Positions 18,451 to 27,415 of a stretch of 64,000 bases of DNA are shown here, piece after piece. Position numbers and translations under genes: made by a program. Source of the DNA: Pseudoxanthomonas sp. YR558. GTDB lineage: Bacteria > Pseudomonadota > Gammaproteobacteria > Xanthomonadales > Xanthomonadaceae. The stretch spans positions 310,001-374,000 of the forward strand of contig NZ_FPCI01000002.1 of assembly GCF_900116385.1 (NCBI RefSeq), read 5' to 3'. The notes under the pieces were generated by a model, which had not been told where the DNA came from, did not search any database, and was given only the letters and a program-made list of their open reading frames with translations. Position 1 is the first letter of the stretch, and every line of letters begins with the position of its first letter.

Positions 18451-19208
18451 TGGACACCACCGTCCCGCTGCCGTTCTCGTCCACGCGCGCCTACCTGCTG
18501 GAAGCGCGCTATGAATTCCTCCGCCTGCTGCGCACGCCGTCGTTCTCGCTGCCCTGCCTGTTGTTCCCACCGGTGTTCTACCTGCTGTTCGGCGTCCTGC
18601 TCGGCGGCAAGGGCGGACCGGTCGCTGCGCAGTACATGCTGGCCGGCTACGGCGTGTTCGGCGTGATCGGCGTGGCCCTGTTCGGCTTCGGCGTGACCGT
18701 CGCGATGGATCGCGAACAGGGCCTGCTGACGCTCAAGCGCGCGCAGCCGATGCCGCCGGGCGCGTACCTCGTCGCGAAGATGACGATGGCACTGCTGTTC
18801 GCCGCGATCATCCTGGCGCTGCTCGCCGCGCTCGCGGCCGGCGTGGCGCACGTGCAGCTGTCGGCCGCACAGTGGGCCGCCTGGGTGGCGACGTGCCTGG
18901 TCGGCGTGTTGCCCTTCAGCGCGCTGGGCCTGTGGCTGGGCACGCTGGTCAGCGGTCGCGGCGCACCGGCGCTGATCAACCTGGTCTACCTGCCGATGGC
19001 GTTCCTGTCGGGGCTGTGGGTGCCGCTGACGATGCTGCCGAAGCTCCTGCAGACGCTGGCGCCCGCATGGCCGGCGTATCATCTGGCGCAGGTCGCGCAG
19101 CAGGCCGTCGGTGTCGGCGCCGGGCGCCCGCTGGGGCTGCACCTGGCCGTACTGGCCGCCATCACTGCCGTGTTCTTCGTGCTGGCGCGTCGCCGCCTGG
19201 TGCAGTGA
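18450..19208 (+). CDS. ABC-2 type permease
   Basis: 252 residues with six predicted membrane helices and the ABC-2 membrane signature near NLVYLPMAFLSGLWVPLTML. Forms the export channel with the ATPase it overlaps. Substrate unknown; a lipid-acting compound or a peptide antibiotic is the usual cargo when a DesK-like kinase is next door. Confidence 0.9.
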   Translation: MDTTVPLPFSSTRAYLLEARYEFLRLLRTPSFSLPCLLFPPVFYLLFGVLLGGKGGPVAAQYMLAGYGVFGVIGVALFGFGVTVAMDREQGLLTLKRAQPMPPGAYLVAKMTMALLFAAIILALLAALAAGVAHVQLSAAQWAAWVATCLVGVLPFSALGLWLGTLVSGRGAPALINLVYLPMAFLSGLWVPLTMLPKLLQTLAPAWPAYHLAQVAQQAVGVGAGRPLGLHLAVLAAITAVFFVLARRRLVQ

Positions 19209-19236
19209 ACCGGCACGCCGACGCAAGGAGTCGTCC

Positions 19237-20427
19237 ATGAAACATCCATTGCCGTCCCTGCTGGCCTGGCTGACCCGCCAGCGCGATCGCTTGGTGCCCG
19301 AAGCGCTCGGCCTGGGCTGGATGCCCATTTTCCTGCTGGGCTACCTGGTGTTCCTGTTCGTGCCGGTGCTGGTGCCGTCCAATGCGGACTGGGGCGAGGG
19401 CGTGCGCTGGTACCTGTGGCCGACGCTGCTGTCGATCGCGGTGTTCCTGCCGATGTACTTCCTGGCCTACCGCGCCAGCGCGATGACGCGCGTGCTGTGC
19501 ACGCTGGGCATCGCGGCGCTCGGCTACGGGCTGATGCCGTTCAACGCGTTCTCCAACACCTACGTCATCTATGCGGCGGCCTTCGTCGCGTTGCTGCCGG
19601 GCTCGATGTGGATCCGGCTGGAAGTCTTCGCCGTGCTGATCATCGCGTACTGCGGCATGGCGGCGTGGCTGGGGTTCCCGGTGTTCGTGCCGGTGGTGAC
19701 GGCGATCGTGTCGGTGGCGGTGTTCACCGGCAATTACTTCCAGTCGGAGACCGTGCGCAAGCGCGCCGAGCTGAAGCTCTCGCACGAAGAAGTGCGCCGG
19801 CTGGCCGCGCTGGCCGAACGCGAGCGCATCGGCCGCGATCTGCACGACCTGCTCGGCCACACGCTGTCGCTGGTGGCGTTGAAGTCCGATCTTGCGGGAC
19901 GGTTGATCGACCGTGACCCGCAGGCCGCACGCAACGAGATCAACGAAGTCAGCCGCGTCGCCCGCGATGCGCTGGCGCAGGTGCGGCGTGCGGTGACCGG
20001 CATCCGCGCGGCTGGGTTGGCGGCCGAACTCGCATCCGCGCGTCTGCTGCTGGAATCGGACGGCGTCACTCTGCGCTACGAAGCGCAGGAAGTCGCGCTG
20101 CCCGCCGACCTGGAGACCGTGCTCGCACTGAGCCTGCGCGAGGCGGTGACCAACATCCAGCGCCATGCGCGCGCCAGCCTGGCGGAGGTCGTGCTGTCGT
20201 CCACGCCCGAGCACGTCACCCTGCGCGTCCGCGACAACGGCGTGGGCAGTGCGGGCGTGCCCGGCAACGGCCTGGCCGGCATGCGCGAGCGCGTGGAAGC
20301 GCGCGGCGGACGCCTGCGCATCGATTCCACGCTGCGGCAGGGCACCTGCGTGGAGATCGTGCTGCCGCTGCCGTCGGCTGACGAGGTACTGGCGCCCCCC
20401 GAGAAAACCTCTGTAGGAGCGACGTAA
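19237..20427 (+). CDS. DesK-like sensor histidine kinase
   Basis: 396 residues. Five to six membrane helices fill residues about 25-175, then a short coiled region, the HisKA_3 dimerisation domain with phospho-acceptor His in GRDLHDLLGHTLS, and a HATPase domain (N box REAVTNIQRHA, G boxes DNGVGSAG and GNGLAGMRERV). The membrane-embedded sensor resembles thermosensor/bilayer sensors. AAGGAG lies before the ATG. The last codons and stop lie within the left arm of a 29-bp inverted repeat, so the C-terminus SVGAT is repeat-encoded. Confidence 0.93.
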   Translation: MKHPLPSLLAWLTRQRDRLVPEALGLGWMPIFLLGYLVFLFVPVLVPSNADWGEGVRWYLWPTLLSIAVFLPMYFLAYRASAMTRVLCTLGIAALGYGLMPFNAFSNTYVIYAAAFVALLPGSMWIRLEVFAVLIIAYCGMAAWLGFPVFVPVVTAIVSVAVFTGNYFQSETVRKRAELKLSHEEVRRLAALAERERIGRDLHDLLGHTLSLVALKSDLAGRLIDRDPQAARNEINEVSRVARDALAQVRRAVTGIRAAGLAAELASARLLLESDGVTLRYEAQEVALPADLETVLALSLREAVTNIQRHARASLAEVVLSSTPEHVTLRVRDNGVGSAGVPGNGLAGMRERVEARGGRLRIDSTLRQGTCVEIVLPLPSADEVLAPPEKTSVGAT

Positions 20428-20546
20428 GTCGCGACCGCACGGCCAGAACATTCATCGACCTCGGCATCCATGCCATGCGAGCCCACGGCCTGCTGTTGTC
20501 TATAGGCCCGCAAGGCATGCGGTCGCGACTTACGTCGCTCCTACAG
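20411..20546. repeat. 29-bp perfect inverted repeat (REP-like) between kinase and regulator
   Basis: Arms at 20411-20439 and 20518-20546 are exact reverse complements, separated by 78 bases. Each arm contains the smaller palindrome GCGACGTAAGTCGC. The arms belong to the TGTAGGAGCGAC class of dispersed palindromes common in Xanthomonadaceae and Pseudomonas. The pair can fold into a long stem in the mRNA between kinase and regulator, and the left arm supplies the kinase stop codon. Confidence 0.85.
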
Positions 20547-20612
20547 CAAGCGGTCCACTTCCGTGGCCCGATTTGCTAGCGTGTCATCCGATCTTTCCTT
20601 CCCGGCCCTCCG

Positions 20613-21215
20613 ATGATCCGCGTGCTGCTCGCCGAAGACCAAGCCATGGTGCGTGGCGCGCTCACCGCGCTGCTGGGCATGGAAAGCGACATCGAGGTCG
20701 TCGGCAGCGCGGCCGATGGCGAGACCGCATGGCGCGAGCTGCAGCGGCTTTCGCCGGACCTGTTGGTCACCGATATCGAAATGCCCGGCCTGACCGGGCT
20801 GGAACTCGCGCAACGCATCCAGCGGCACGAGCTGCCGTGCAAGGTCGTCATCGTCACTACGTTCGCGCGCAGCGGGTTCCTGCGGCGCGCGCTGGAGGCC
20901 GGCGTGTCCGGCTACCTGTTGAAGGACGCGCCCGCGGAAGACCTCGCCGAGGCGCTACGCAAGGTGCATCGCGGCGGCCGCGCGATCGATCCGCAGCTGG
21001 CGGTGGAAGCCTGGTCGGATGCCGATCCGCTCAACGATCGCGAACGCCAGGTGCTGCGGCTGGCCGGCGAAGGCCAATCGGCTGGCGACATCGCCAAGCA
21101 GCTCAATCTCTCGCAGGGTACGGTGCGCAACTACCTGTCCGAAGCCATCGGCAAGCTGGGCGTGGCCAACCGCATCGAGGCCTATCGCCTGGCGCGCCAG
21201 CGCGGGTGGCTGTAG
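20613..21215 (+). CDS. NarL/DesR-like response regulator
   Basis: 200 residues: receiver domain (acidic E8/D9, phospho-acceptor D54 in LVTDIEMPG, K in LLKDAP) and LuxR-type helix-turn-helix (LNDRERQVLRLAGEGQSAGDIAKQL, quoted in two parts: LNDRERQVLRLAGEG and QSAGDIAKQL). Cognate partner of the kinase upstream; expected to control the adjacent ABC-2 exporter. It is separated from the kinase by 185 bases holding the large palindrome. Confidence 0.94.
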   Translation: MIRVLLAEDQAMVRGALTALLGMESDIEVVGSAADGETAWRELQRLSPDLLVTDIEMPGLTGLELAQRIQRHELPCKVVIVTTFARSGFLRRALEAGVSGYLLKDAPAEDLAEALRKVHRGGRAIDPQLAVEAWSDADPLNDRERQVLRLAGEGQSAGDIAKQLNLSQGTVRNYLSEAIGKLGVANRIEAYRLARQRGWL

Positions 21216-21260
21216 CGGCGCCAAGATGTGCCGTGGTTGGCAGTTCCGGTGTGCGCCGGG

Positions 21261-21289
21261 TTGTCCTTGCGGACAGGGGCCCCTAGGCT
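21261..21289 (+). promoter_or_regulatory. Probable sigma-70 promoter of the GGDEF gene
   Basis: TTGTCC at 21261-21266, a 17-base spacer and TAGGCT at 21284-21289, 28 bases before the ATG. TAGGCT-type -10 boxes recur before several other genes here. Confidence 0.5.
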
Positions 21290-21317
21290 CCCCCTGACCC
21301 CCGCGCTCCGGAACGGA

Positions 21318-23033
21318 ATGCCCTTGCGCCGTCGCAACGCCAACCGCATCGGCCTGCTCGCCGCCGCCGCGATCTTCGTGGTCATTGGCGTGGGCGTCGT
21401 GCTGGGCGCGCAACGCTTCATCGGCGACGCCAACCGGGTTTCGCACACCAACGAAGTGATCGCCCTGATCGGCGCGATCGAAGCGCACCTGCGTGATGGC
21501 GAATCCGCCCAGCGTGGCTACTTGCTCACTGCGGACGTCGACTACCTCGCCGACTACCGGCGCAGCCGCGGCGAACTGCCCGAGCTGCTTACCCAGCTGC
21601 AGCAGTTGGTCCGCGACAATCCCGACCAGAGCCGCCTGGCATTGGCGTGGAAGCTCGAGATCGAGCGCCGGATTGGGCAGATGGATGCCACGCTGGGCAA
21701 CTACGCGACCGGCGGCCTGTCGTCGGCGCAGCGCTCCATCGGCCAGGAAGTGCGGCGCACCTCCGGCGCGCTGCGCGCGCAAGCGCGGCAACTGGTCGCC
21801 ACTGAGCGGCAGCTGCTCGTGCAGCGTGCGAATTCCAGCCACAACAGCGCCACCTTGCTGCGCGTGCTGGCGCTGCTGGGCATTCCGCTGGGCCTGGCGA
21901 TCATCGGCGTGGTGTACACGCTGCTGGTCGGCGAAATCCGCCGCCGCGCGCGCGCCGAAGACGCCGGCGACGAAGCGCGCGCACAGCTGCTCGACAACAT
22001 CGACGCGCTGGAACGGCAGGGCGCCGACCTCAACGAACTGAGCCGCTACGGCGGCATGCTGCAGAGCTGCGTCAGCGTGGAAGAAGCCGTCGGCCTGGCG
22101 ACGCAGTACTTCTCGCGCCTGCTGCCCGAAGCCGGCGGCACGCTGTACCGGGTGCGCGCCTCGCAGGACTATGCCGAGGAAGTCGCGCACTGGGGCGAGC
22201 ACGCGCTCAACGGCCCGGCGATGTTCCCGTTGCAGGACTGCTGGGCGCTGCGCCGCGGTCAGCCGCACGTGCACCGCGCGCACCACGAGCTGCTGCCGTG
22301 CGCGCACGTGACCACGCCGTCGCTCAATGCCACACCGACTTACGTGTGCGTACCGTTGATCGCGCAGGGCACCCAGCTCGGCCTGCTGTATCTATCCGGC
22401 CACGACGATGCCTTCCTCGTGCGCATGGACCTGGTGAAGACCGCTGCCGAGCAACTGTCGATGGCGCTGTCCAGCCTGGAGCTGCAATCGCGCCTGCGCG
22501 TGCAGTCCATCCGCGAACCGCTGACCGGCCTGTTCAACCGCCGTTACCTGGAAGAGTCGCTGGCGCGCGAGCTGGCACGCTGCGAGCGCCGGCACATGCC
22601 GCTGGGCCTGATGATGCTGGACCTGGACCACTTCAAGCGCTTCAACGATGTGCACGGCCACGCCGGCGGCGACGCGTTGCTGGCGGAGTTCGGGCGCTTG
22701 CTGCAGGCGCTGTCGCGCGACGAAGACATCGCCTGCCGCTATGGCGGCGAGGAGTTCACCCTGATCCTGCCCGAAGCCGATCCGATCACCGTGCAGGCGC
22801 GCGCGGAGGCGATCCGCGCGGGCGTGGAAGGCATGCGGGTGATGCACCTGGGGCAGGAGCTGCCGCACGTGACCGTGTCGATCGGGATTGCGATGTTCCC
22901 GCAGCACGGCGGGTTAGGCGAGACGCTGCTACGGCAGGCCGATGCCGCGCTGTACCGGGCCAAGCACGCCGGCCGCAACCGGGTGGAAACCGCGGCGAAC
23001 GATGTCGCCGTGGTTCAGGCCGTGGCGCCGTAG
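21318..23033 (+). CDS. CHASE3-GAF-GGDEF diguanylate cyclase
   Basis: Makes cyclic di-GMP. 571 residues: membrane helix (about 10-30), CHASE3 periplasmic sensor (about 35-175, with the family hallmark QRGYLLT), second helix (about 180-205), short coiled coil, GAF-like domain (about 235-390), GGDEF domain (about 400-560). The active-site motif is GGEEF and an RxxD inhibitory site (RDED) precedes it by five residues, so product feedback is expected. No EAL domain. Own promoter likely. The 3' end overlaps the convergent aminopeptidase gene by 19 bases. Confidence 0.93.
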   Translation: MPLRRRNANRIGLLAAAAIFVVIGVGVVLGAQRFIGDANRVSHTNEVIALIGAIEAHLRDGESAQRGYLLTADVDYLADYRRSRGELPELLTQLQQLVRDNPDQSRLALAWKLEIERRIGQMDATLGNYATGGLSSAQRSIGQEVRRTSGALRAQARQLVATERQLLVQRANSSHNSATLLRVLALLGIPLGLAIIGVVYTLLVGEIRRRARAEDAGDEARAQLLDNIDALERQGADLNELSRYGGMLQSCVSVEEAVGLATQYFSRLLPEAGGTLYRVRASQDYAEEVAHWGEHALNGPAMFPLQDCWALRRGQPHVHRAHHELLPCAHVTTPSLNATPTYVCVPLIAQGTQLGLLYLSGHDDAFLVRMDLVKTAAEQLSMALSSLELQSRLRVQSIREPLTGLFNRRYLEESLARELARCERRHMPLGLMMLDLDHFKRFNDVHGHAGGDALLAEFGRLLQALSRDEDIACRYGGEEFTLILPEADPITVQARAEAIRAGVEGMRVMHLGQELPHVTVSIGIAMFPQHGGLGETLLRQADAALYRAKHAGRNRVETAANDVAVVQAVAP

Positions 23034-24391
23034 CGCGCCTTCAGCATCGCGTAAGCGCTACGCAGTGCGAGCGCTTCGCCGCCGGCCGGGCGACCGGCGC
23101 GGTCGCTGTCGTTCCACGCATAGACGTCCAGGTGCGCCCACGGCAAGCCATCGGGCACGAAACGCTCCAGGTACAGCGCCGCAGTGACGGCACCGGCCAT
23201 GCGCGAGCCCGCGTTCGCCAGGTCGGCGATGCCGCTGGTGAGATAGCGCAGGTAGGGGCGCCACAGCGGCATCCGCCACACCGGGTCGCGCATGCGCTCG
23301 CCGGCGGCGATCCAGTCGTTGGCCACGCTGTCATTGTTGGCGAACAGCGCCGGCAGGTCCGGGCCCAGTGCGATGCGTGCGGCGCCGGTCAGCGTGGCGA
23401 AGTCCAGCAGCAGTTCCGGCGACTGCTCGCCGGCATAGGTCAGCGCATCGCAGAGGATCAGGCGGCCTTCGGCATCGGTATTGTCGATCTCCACGCTGAC
23501 GCCCTTGCGGGTGGCGATGACTTCGCCCGGGCGGAACGCGTTCGGGCCGATGCTGTTCTCCACCGCCGGCACCAGCAGGGTCAGCCGCACCGGCAGCTGG
23601 CGCGCCATCACCAGGCGGGCCAGCGCGATCGCGTGGGCGGCACCGCCCATGTCCTTCTTCATGTTGCGCATGCCGTCGGCCGGTTTGATGTCCAGGCCGC
23701 CGGTGTCGAAGCACACGCCCTTGCCGACCACCGCGACGTGCGGCGCGGCGGCGTCGCCCCAGCGCAGTGCGATCAGGCGCGGTGCGCGGTGCGAGGCGCG
23801 GCCCACGGCGTGGATGGCGGGGAAGTTTTCGGTCAGCAGCGCGTCGCCGGCGATCACCTCGATCTCGGCCCCGTGGGTGGTGGCGAGCTCGCGCACCGCG
23901 GCTTCGAGATCGTCCGGACCCATGTGCTCGGTCGGCGTGTTGACCAGGTCGCGCACCTGCAGGCTGGCGGCCAGCAGGTCGAGCGCTTCGGCATCGGCCT
24001 GCGGCAGCACCAGGCGCGCGGGCTTGCGCGCCGGCTGCTTGTAGCGGTCGAACTTGTAGCTGCCCAGGCCCCAGCCCAGTTGCAGCGCGGTGCGCGCGTC
24101 GGCCGGCAGCTCGGTGGCCAGCTGCCAGTCGCCGGCCGGCAGGCCGAACGGCGCGTGGGCATACGCGTACGGGTCCAGCGCATCGCCGATGCCGATGACC
24201 GCCCCCGCGAGGCCGTCCTCGCCCGGCAGCAGCACCAGCGAACCCGCGCCGGCCGCGAAGCCCTGCGCGTCGATCCATGCGTTCACCGCGGGCGACTGCG
24301 TGGCGCGCCAGGCGGCGAGCTGCGTGCGATCCAGCACGTGCAACGCGCGGGCGGTGGTGGAGGCGTCGGTATAGGCGAGGGCAGCGCTCAT
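23015..24391 (-). CDS. M17 leucyl aminopeptidase family protein
   Basis: 458 residues, the length of the shorter PepB-like M17 group. Two-zinc aminopeptidase releasing N-terminal residues in the cytoplasm. The signature NTDAEGRL and the metal/active-site stretches GKGVCFDTGGLDIKPADG (Lys and Asp) and KKDMGGAA are intact. The start overlaps the stop of the upstream HAD gene (ATGA), so the two are coupled; the 3' end overlaps the GGDEF gene. Confidence 0.92.
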   Translation of the reverse strand: MSAALAYTDASTTARALHVLDRTQLAAWRATQSPAVNAWIDAQGFAAGAGSLVLLPGEDGLAGAVIGIGDALDPYAYAHAPFGLPAGDWQLATELPADARTALQLGWGLGSYKFDRYKQPARKPARLVLPQADAEALDLLAASLQVRDLVNTPTEHMGPDDLEAAVRELATTHGAEIEVIAGDALLTENFPAIHAVGRASHRAPRLIALRWGDAAAPHVAVVGKGVCFDTGGLDIKPADGMRNMKKDMGGAAHAIALARLVMARQLPVRLTLLVPAVENSIGPNAFRPGEVIATRKGVSVEIDNTDAEGRLILCDALTYAGEQSPELLLDFATLTGAARIALGPDLPALFANNDSVANDWIAAGERMRDPVWRMPLWRPYLRYLTSGIADLANAGSRMAGAVTAALYLERFVPDGLPWAHLDVYAWNDSDRAGRPAGGEALALRSAYAMLKARYGATA

Positions 24392-25128
24392 GCGGCAGCG
24401 TGTTCCGTGGCGGAAGAAGGATGCGCGTCCAGCCAGTCGGCCAGCGCGGTGAGGGTGGCGAATTCCAGGTCCGGGCGCAGCGTGGCGTCGGTCCACACTT
24501 GCGGCCGTCCGTCGTGGTCTTCGGGCCGGTTGATCCAGCAGCTGCGCAGGCCCGCGCGCGCGGCGCCCAGCACGTCCATCTCGATATGGTCGCCCACGTG
24601 CAGTACTTCGGCCGGCGGCACCTCCAGCAAGCGGCACGCCGCGTGGAAGATGCTGGCCTCGGGCTTGGCCGCGCCGTGTTCGCGAGAGTGGATCTGATGG
24701 GCGAACAGGTGGCCCAGGCCGATCCGCTGCAGGTCGGCGTTGCCGTTGGTGACCGCGGCCACGGGCAGGCGGGCGGCGATGCGGTGCAACGCGTCCAGTG
24801 CGTCCGGGTAGTACTCGACCTGGTTGCGGGCGGCGTAGAAGGTTTCGTACGCGGGTTCGAGCAGGGCCATGTCGGCGCCGCTCTCGCGCAGGGCGTGTTC
24901 GAGGGTCATCCGGCGCAGGGTGCTGAGGTCGTGCTTGTGTTCGGGGTGGGCGGCGAACACGGCTTCGCGGACGGCGCGCATGCGTTCGACGGGGAACAGG
25001 GCGGCGGTGGCGGGGCTGTGTTCGCGCAGCCAGTCGTCGAGCACGCGTTCGATCCGGGCGCCGATGGGGGCGAACGGCCACAGGGTGTCGTCGAGGTCGA
25101 GGGTGATGGCGCGGACGGGAAAGCTCAT
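24388..25128 (-). CDS. HAD-superfamily hydrolase (phosphatase)
   Basis: 246 residues. HAD motif I LDLDDTLWP at the N-terminus, motif II VTNGN, motif III Lys in KPEASIF and motif IV HVGDHIEMDV. Class I cap. Likely a small-molecule phosphatase (YjjG/flavin phosphatase-like); the substrate cannot be told. Longer upstream starts run into the repeat region and were rejected; the start at 25128 sits right at motif I as usual for the family. Confidence 0.9.
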   Translation of the reverse strand: MSFPVRAITLDLDDTLWPFAPIGARIERVLDDWLREHSPATAALFPVERMRAVREAVFAAHPEHKHDLSTLRRMTLEHALRESGADMALLEPAYETFYAARNQVEYYPDALDALHRIAARLPVAAVTNGNADLQRIGLGHLFAHQIHSREHGAAKPEASIFHAACRLLEVPPAEVLHVGDHIEMDVLGAARAGLRSCWINRPEDHDGRPQVWTDATLRPDLEFATLTALADWLDAHPSSATEHAAA

Positions 25129-25297
25129 CGGGGCGATTTTACACTCGGTTCCCGAGGGCCCTTCACCTGCCAGGCGGGGAGGCCGGGCTGCGACTGGCAT
25201 GAGCGCGGCACGCACATGGGGGTGTGAGCGCATCGGGTTCATGACCTTCGTGTGGTGCCTAGCGCGGCAATACATGGCGCCGCTGGCCGCGGGGGCC

Positions 25298-25495
25298 CTA
25301 CTTTTCTTTGCTTGTGCAAAGAAAAGTAGGCAAAAGAAACACCCCCCGGCGGTCCGCCCGCCGCTGCGCGGCGGGTGCGCAGTCCCGACGGGAATTTTCG
25401 GACGGGGCATCCCGCCCCGGCCGAAAACGGCGCACGTCCTGTGCGCCGCCCTGCGGGTTTGACCCGCCGTGACTGCCGGACCTAAGGGGCCCCGA
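25298..25495 (+). repeat. Dispersed repeat element, left copy
   Basis: The gene-free stretch 25129-25812 holds two diverged copies of one element in opposite orientation. This copy opens with a perfect 14-bp hairpin (25298-25311 / 25316-25329, loop TTGT), then an AGAAACACCCC block, GGGAATTTTCG at 25390-25400 and a GAAAACGGCGC block near 25424. The hairpin and the order and spacing of the blocks match the right copy. Such units yield frequent spurious short ORFs in Xanthomonadaceae genomes. Confidence 0.75.
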
Positions 25496-25549
25496 AAGCC
25501 GACACGGACAGATCGGGCGTGCACGCCTTTGACGTGGCTCTCCAGGGCC

Positions 25550-25739
25550 CCCATGAGGCACGGCGAGTGGGCCGGGTAAAACCTGAAGGGCGCCGCCCTG
25601 GATGGGCGGCGTTTTCGTATGGCACAAGGATGTGCCTTACGAAAATTCCCGGCCCGCTCGCGGACCCGGAGCGAAGCGCAGGGCGTGCCGCCTGGGGTGT
25701 GTTTCTTTGATTCTTTCTTTGCACAAGCAAAGAAAGAAT
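25550..25739 (-). repeat. Dispersed repeat element, right (inverted) copy
   Basis: Reverse-oriented partner of the element at 25298. A perfect 13-bp hairpin (25710-25722 / 25727-25739, loop ACAA), then reading leftwards an AAAGAAACACACCCC block, the shared GGGAATTTTCG (as its complement at 25640-25650) and a GCGTTTTCG block near 25610. The distance hairpin to GGGAATTTTCG is 60-61 bases in both copies. Confidence 0.75.
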
Positions 25740-25812
25740 GCCTCCGCGGCGAGCGGCACCGTGCTGAAAGAAGCGGAACTTAAACGCCGCAGGCCCGGGA
25801 AGAATCCAGCGA

Positions 25813-26907
25813 TCACTCCAACAACCGCGCCCATCCCTCCATCCCTTCCACCCGCGCCAGCACCAACTTCACGCACACCAACAGCGGCACCGCCAGCAAC
25901 AACCCGATGATTCCCCACAACCACCCGAACAACATCAGCGCCAGGATCAACACCAGCGGCGACAGCGCCATCCGCTTGCCCAGAATGATCGGCGTGACGA
26001 TCTGCCCCTCGATCGTGTGCAGCACCAGATAGGCGACCGCCGGCAACATCGACTGGAACGGCTCCTCGAAACTGATGAAGCCCACCAGCAGCATCGCCAC
26101 GATCCCGATCAGCGGCCCCACGTACGGCGCGAAGTTCAACAGCGCCGCCATCGTGCCCCACAGCAGCGCCTCGGCCAGCGGCAGGCCCAGCAGGTACAGC
26201 ACGCCGGCGAACACGAAGCCCACCACCGTGTTGATCACGCTGATCGTCAGCACGTAGCGCGACACCTCGCGCTCGATGGAATGCAGGATGTCCACGGTGA
26301 ACTTCTTCTGCTGCCGCCCCGGCAACAATGCGATCGCGTTGCGCTGCAGGTTCTCGCCATAGACCATGAAGAAGAACGTCAGCAACACCACCGCCAGCAG
26401 CGACGCCAGCACGCGCGGCGTGGCCAGCAGCTTGCGGTAGGGGTCATCGGGTGCGGCTTGCACGATCTGCGGCTGCTTGCTGGTCTGGCTGCCGGCGGCG
26501 GCGCGGGCGAAGCTTTCGGCGGCCTTGTTGGCGTCCTGCACCGGCTTGGTCAGTTCGCGCAGCTTGGGTGCCAGCTGGCGCATCTCGCGCGGTGCCTGCT
26601 GCGCCCAGTCCATCGCCGACGGCAGCATCTTGTGGGCGAGCAAGCCGGCCACGGTCATGCCGCCCAGCAGCACCAGCAACGCGCCCACGAAACGCGGCAC
26701 GTACATCCGCCGCAGCAACCGGATGATCGGGTTGCCGACCAGGGCGAAGAACATCGCCAGCAGCACCGGCAGCAGCACCTCCTGTGCGGCCCACAGCGTG
26801 TAGCCCACCGCCAGCGTCGCCAGTACCAGCAGCGGCACGGAGGCGCGGGGCCGCGTGGGCGGCGGCGAGGTGGCACGGGCGGGCGATGCGTCGGGTGGCT
26901 GGCTCAT
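25813..26907 (-). CDS. AI-2E family transporter
   Basis: 364 residues of the AI-2E/TqsA/PerM family: paired helices near the N-terminus (about 25-60), another at 70-90, a soluble helical insert (about 95-165) and four to five C-terminal helices with the conserved stretch NFAPYVGPLIG. Members export autoinducer-2, act as Na+/H+ antiporters or are uncharacterised permeases; function here is unknown. The N-terminus is Pro/Ala-rich. Transcribed alone, with 76 bases to the upstream cluster. Confidence 0.88.
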   Translation of the reverse strand: MSQPPDASPARATSPPPTRPRASVPLLVLATLAVGYTLWAAQEVLLPVLLAMFFALVGNPIIRLLRRMYVPRFVGALLVLLGGMTVAGLLAHKMLPSAMDWAQQAPREMRQLAPKLRELTKPVQDANKAAESFARAAAGSQTSKQPQIVQAAPDDPYRKLLATPRVLASLLAVVLLTFFFMVYGENLQRNAIALLPGRQQKKFTVDILHSIEREVSRYVLTISVINTVVGFVFAGVLYLLGLPLAEALLWGTMAALLNFAPYVGPLIGIVAMLLVGFISFEEPFQSMLPAVAYLVLHTIEGQIVTPIILGKRMALSPLVLILALMLFGWLWGIIGLLLAVPLLVCVKLVLARVEGMEGWARLLE

Positions 26908-26983
26908 GGCGGCGCCGGTACGAAAGTGCCGCGATTATGGGCGGGCGCTCTGTCAGCGTCGCGTCAGGACGCCGCGTCCGCTT

Positions 26984-27415
26984 TCAGCGTTCGGACAGCT
27001 CGGTGGCGGCTTCGGCCGGGCGGGGCGCGGTGACGACGATGTCGTCGTCCTCGAACGCCTCGTCGACCAGCGGCTCTTCGGCCTCGGCCATGCCCTCGGC
27101 CTGGTCCTGCACGTCCTGCGCGGTGTCGGCGGCCTGCTCGGCCTGTTCGGCGGCGGCGGCCGCTTGCGCCGTGGCCAGCAGGCTGGAGACCGCGCTGAAC
27201 ATCTGCATCCAGCGCGCGCCGGTCAGCGTGCGCAGCGGTTCGGCGCGGCCCACCAGGAAGCCGCTGACCACGCCGGCGATCAGGATGCGTCCCGGCGTCC
27301 AGCCTTCGCGCCAGGCCTGCTTCAACGTGCTCCACTGGGTGTGCGTATGCGTCGCGCGCAGCTCCACCCGCTGTTCCGCGCGCTGCACGTGCTGCAGGAG
27401 TTTCTCGAAGCGCAT
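26984..27415 (-). CDS. YqjK-position hypothetical protein
   Basis: 143 residues, third gene of a YqjD-YqjE-like cluster. Basic N-terminus, one weak hydrophobic stretch (RILIAGVVSGFLVG, about 55-70) and a very acidic Ala/Glu/Asp C-terminal tail. The start at 27415 overlaps the stop of the YqjE-like gene (ATGA). Not similar to a protein I can name; the position equals yqjK in enterobacteria. Probably a membrane-associated stress protein. Confidence 0.7.
   Translation of the reverse strand: MRFEKLLQHVQRAEQRVELRATHTHTQWSTLKQAWREGWTPGRILIAGVVSGFLVGRAEPLRTLTGARWMQMFSAVSSLLATAQAAAAAEQAEQAADTAQDVQDQAEGMAEAEEPLVDEAFEDDDIVVTAPRPAEAATELSER

Noticed and set aside
25298..25739. Short ORFs in the repeat region
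   Set aside because: They arise from the inverted repeat and lack ribosome-binding sites; they recur as spurious predictions in related genomes.
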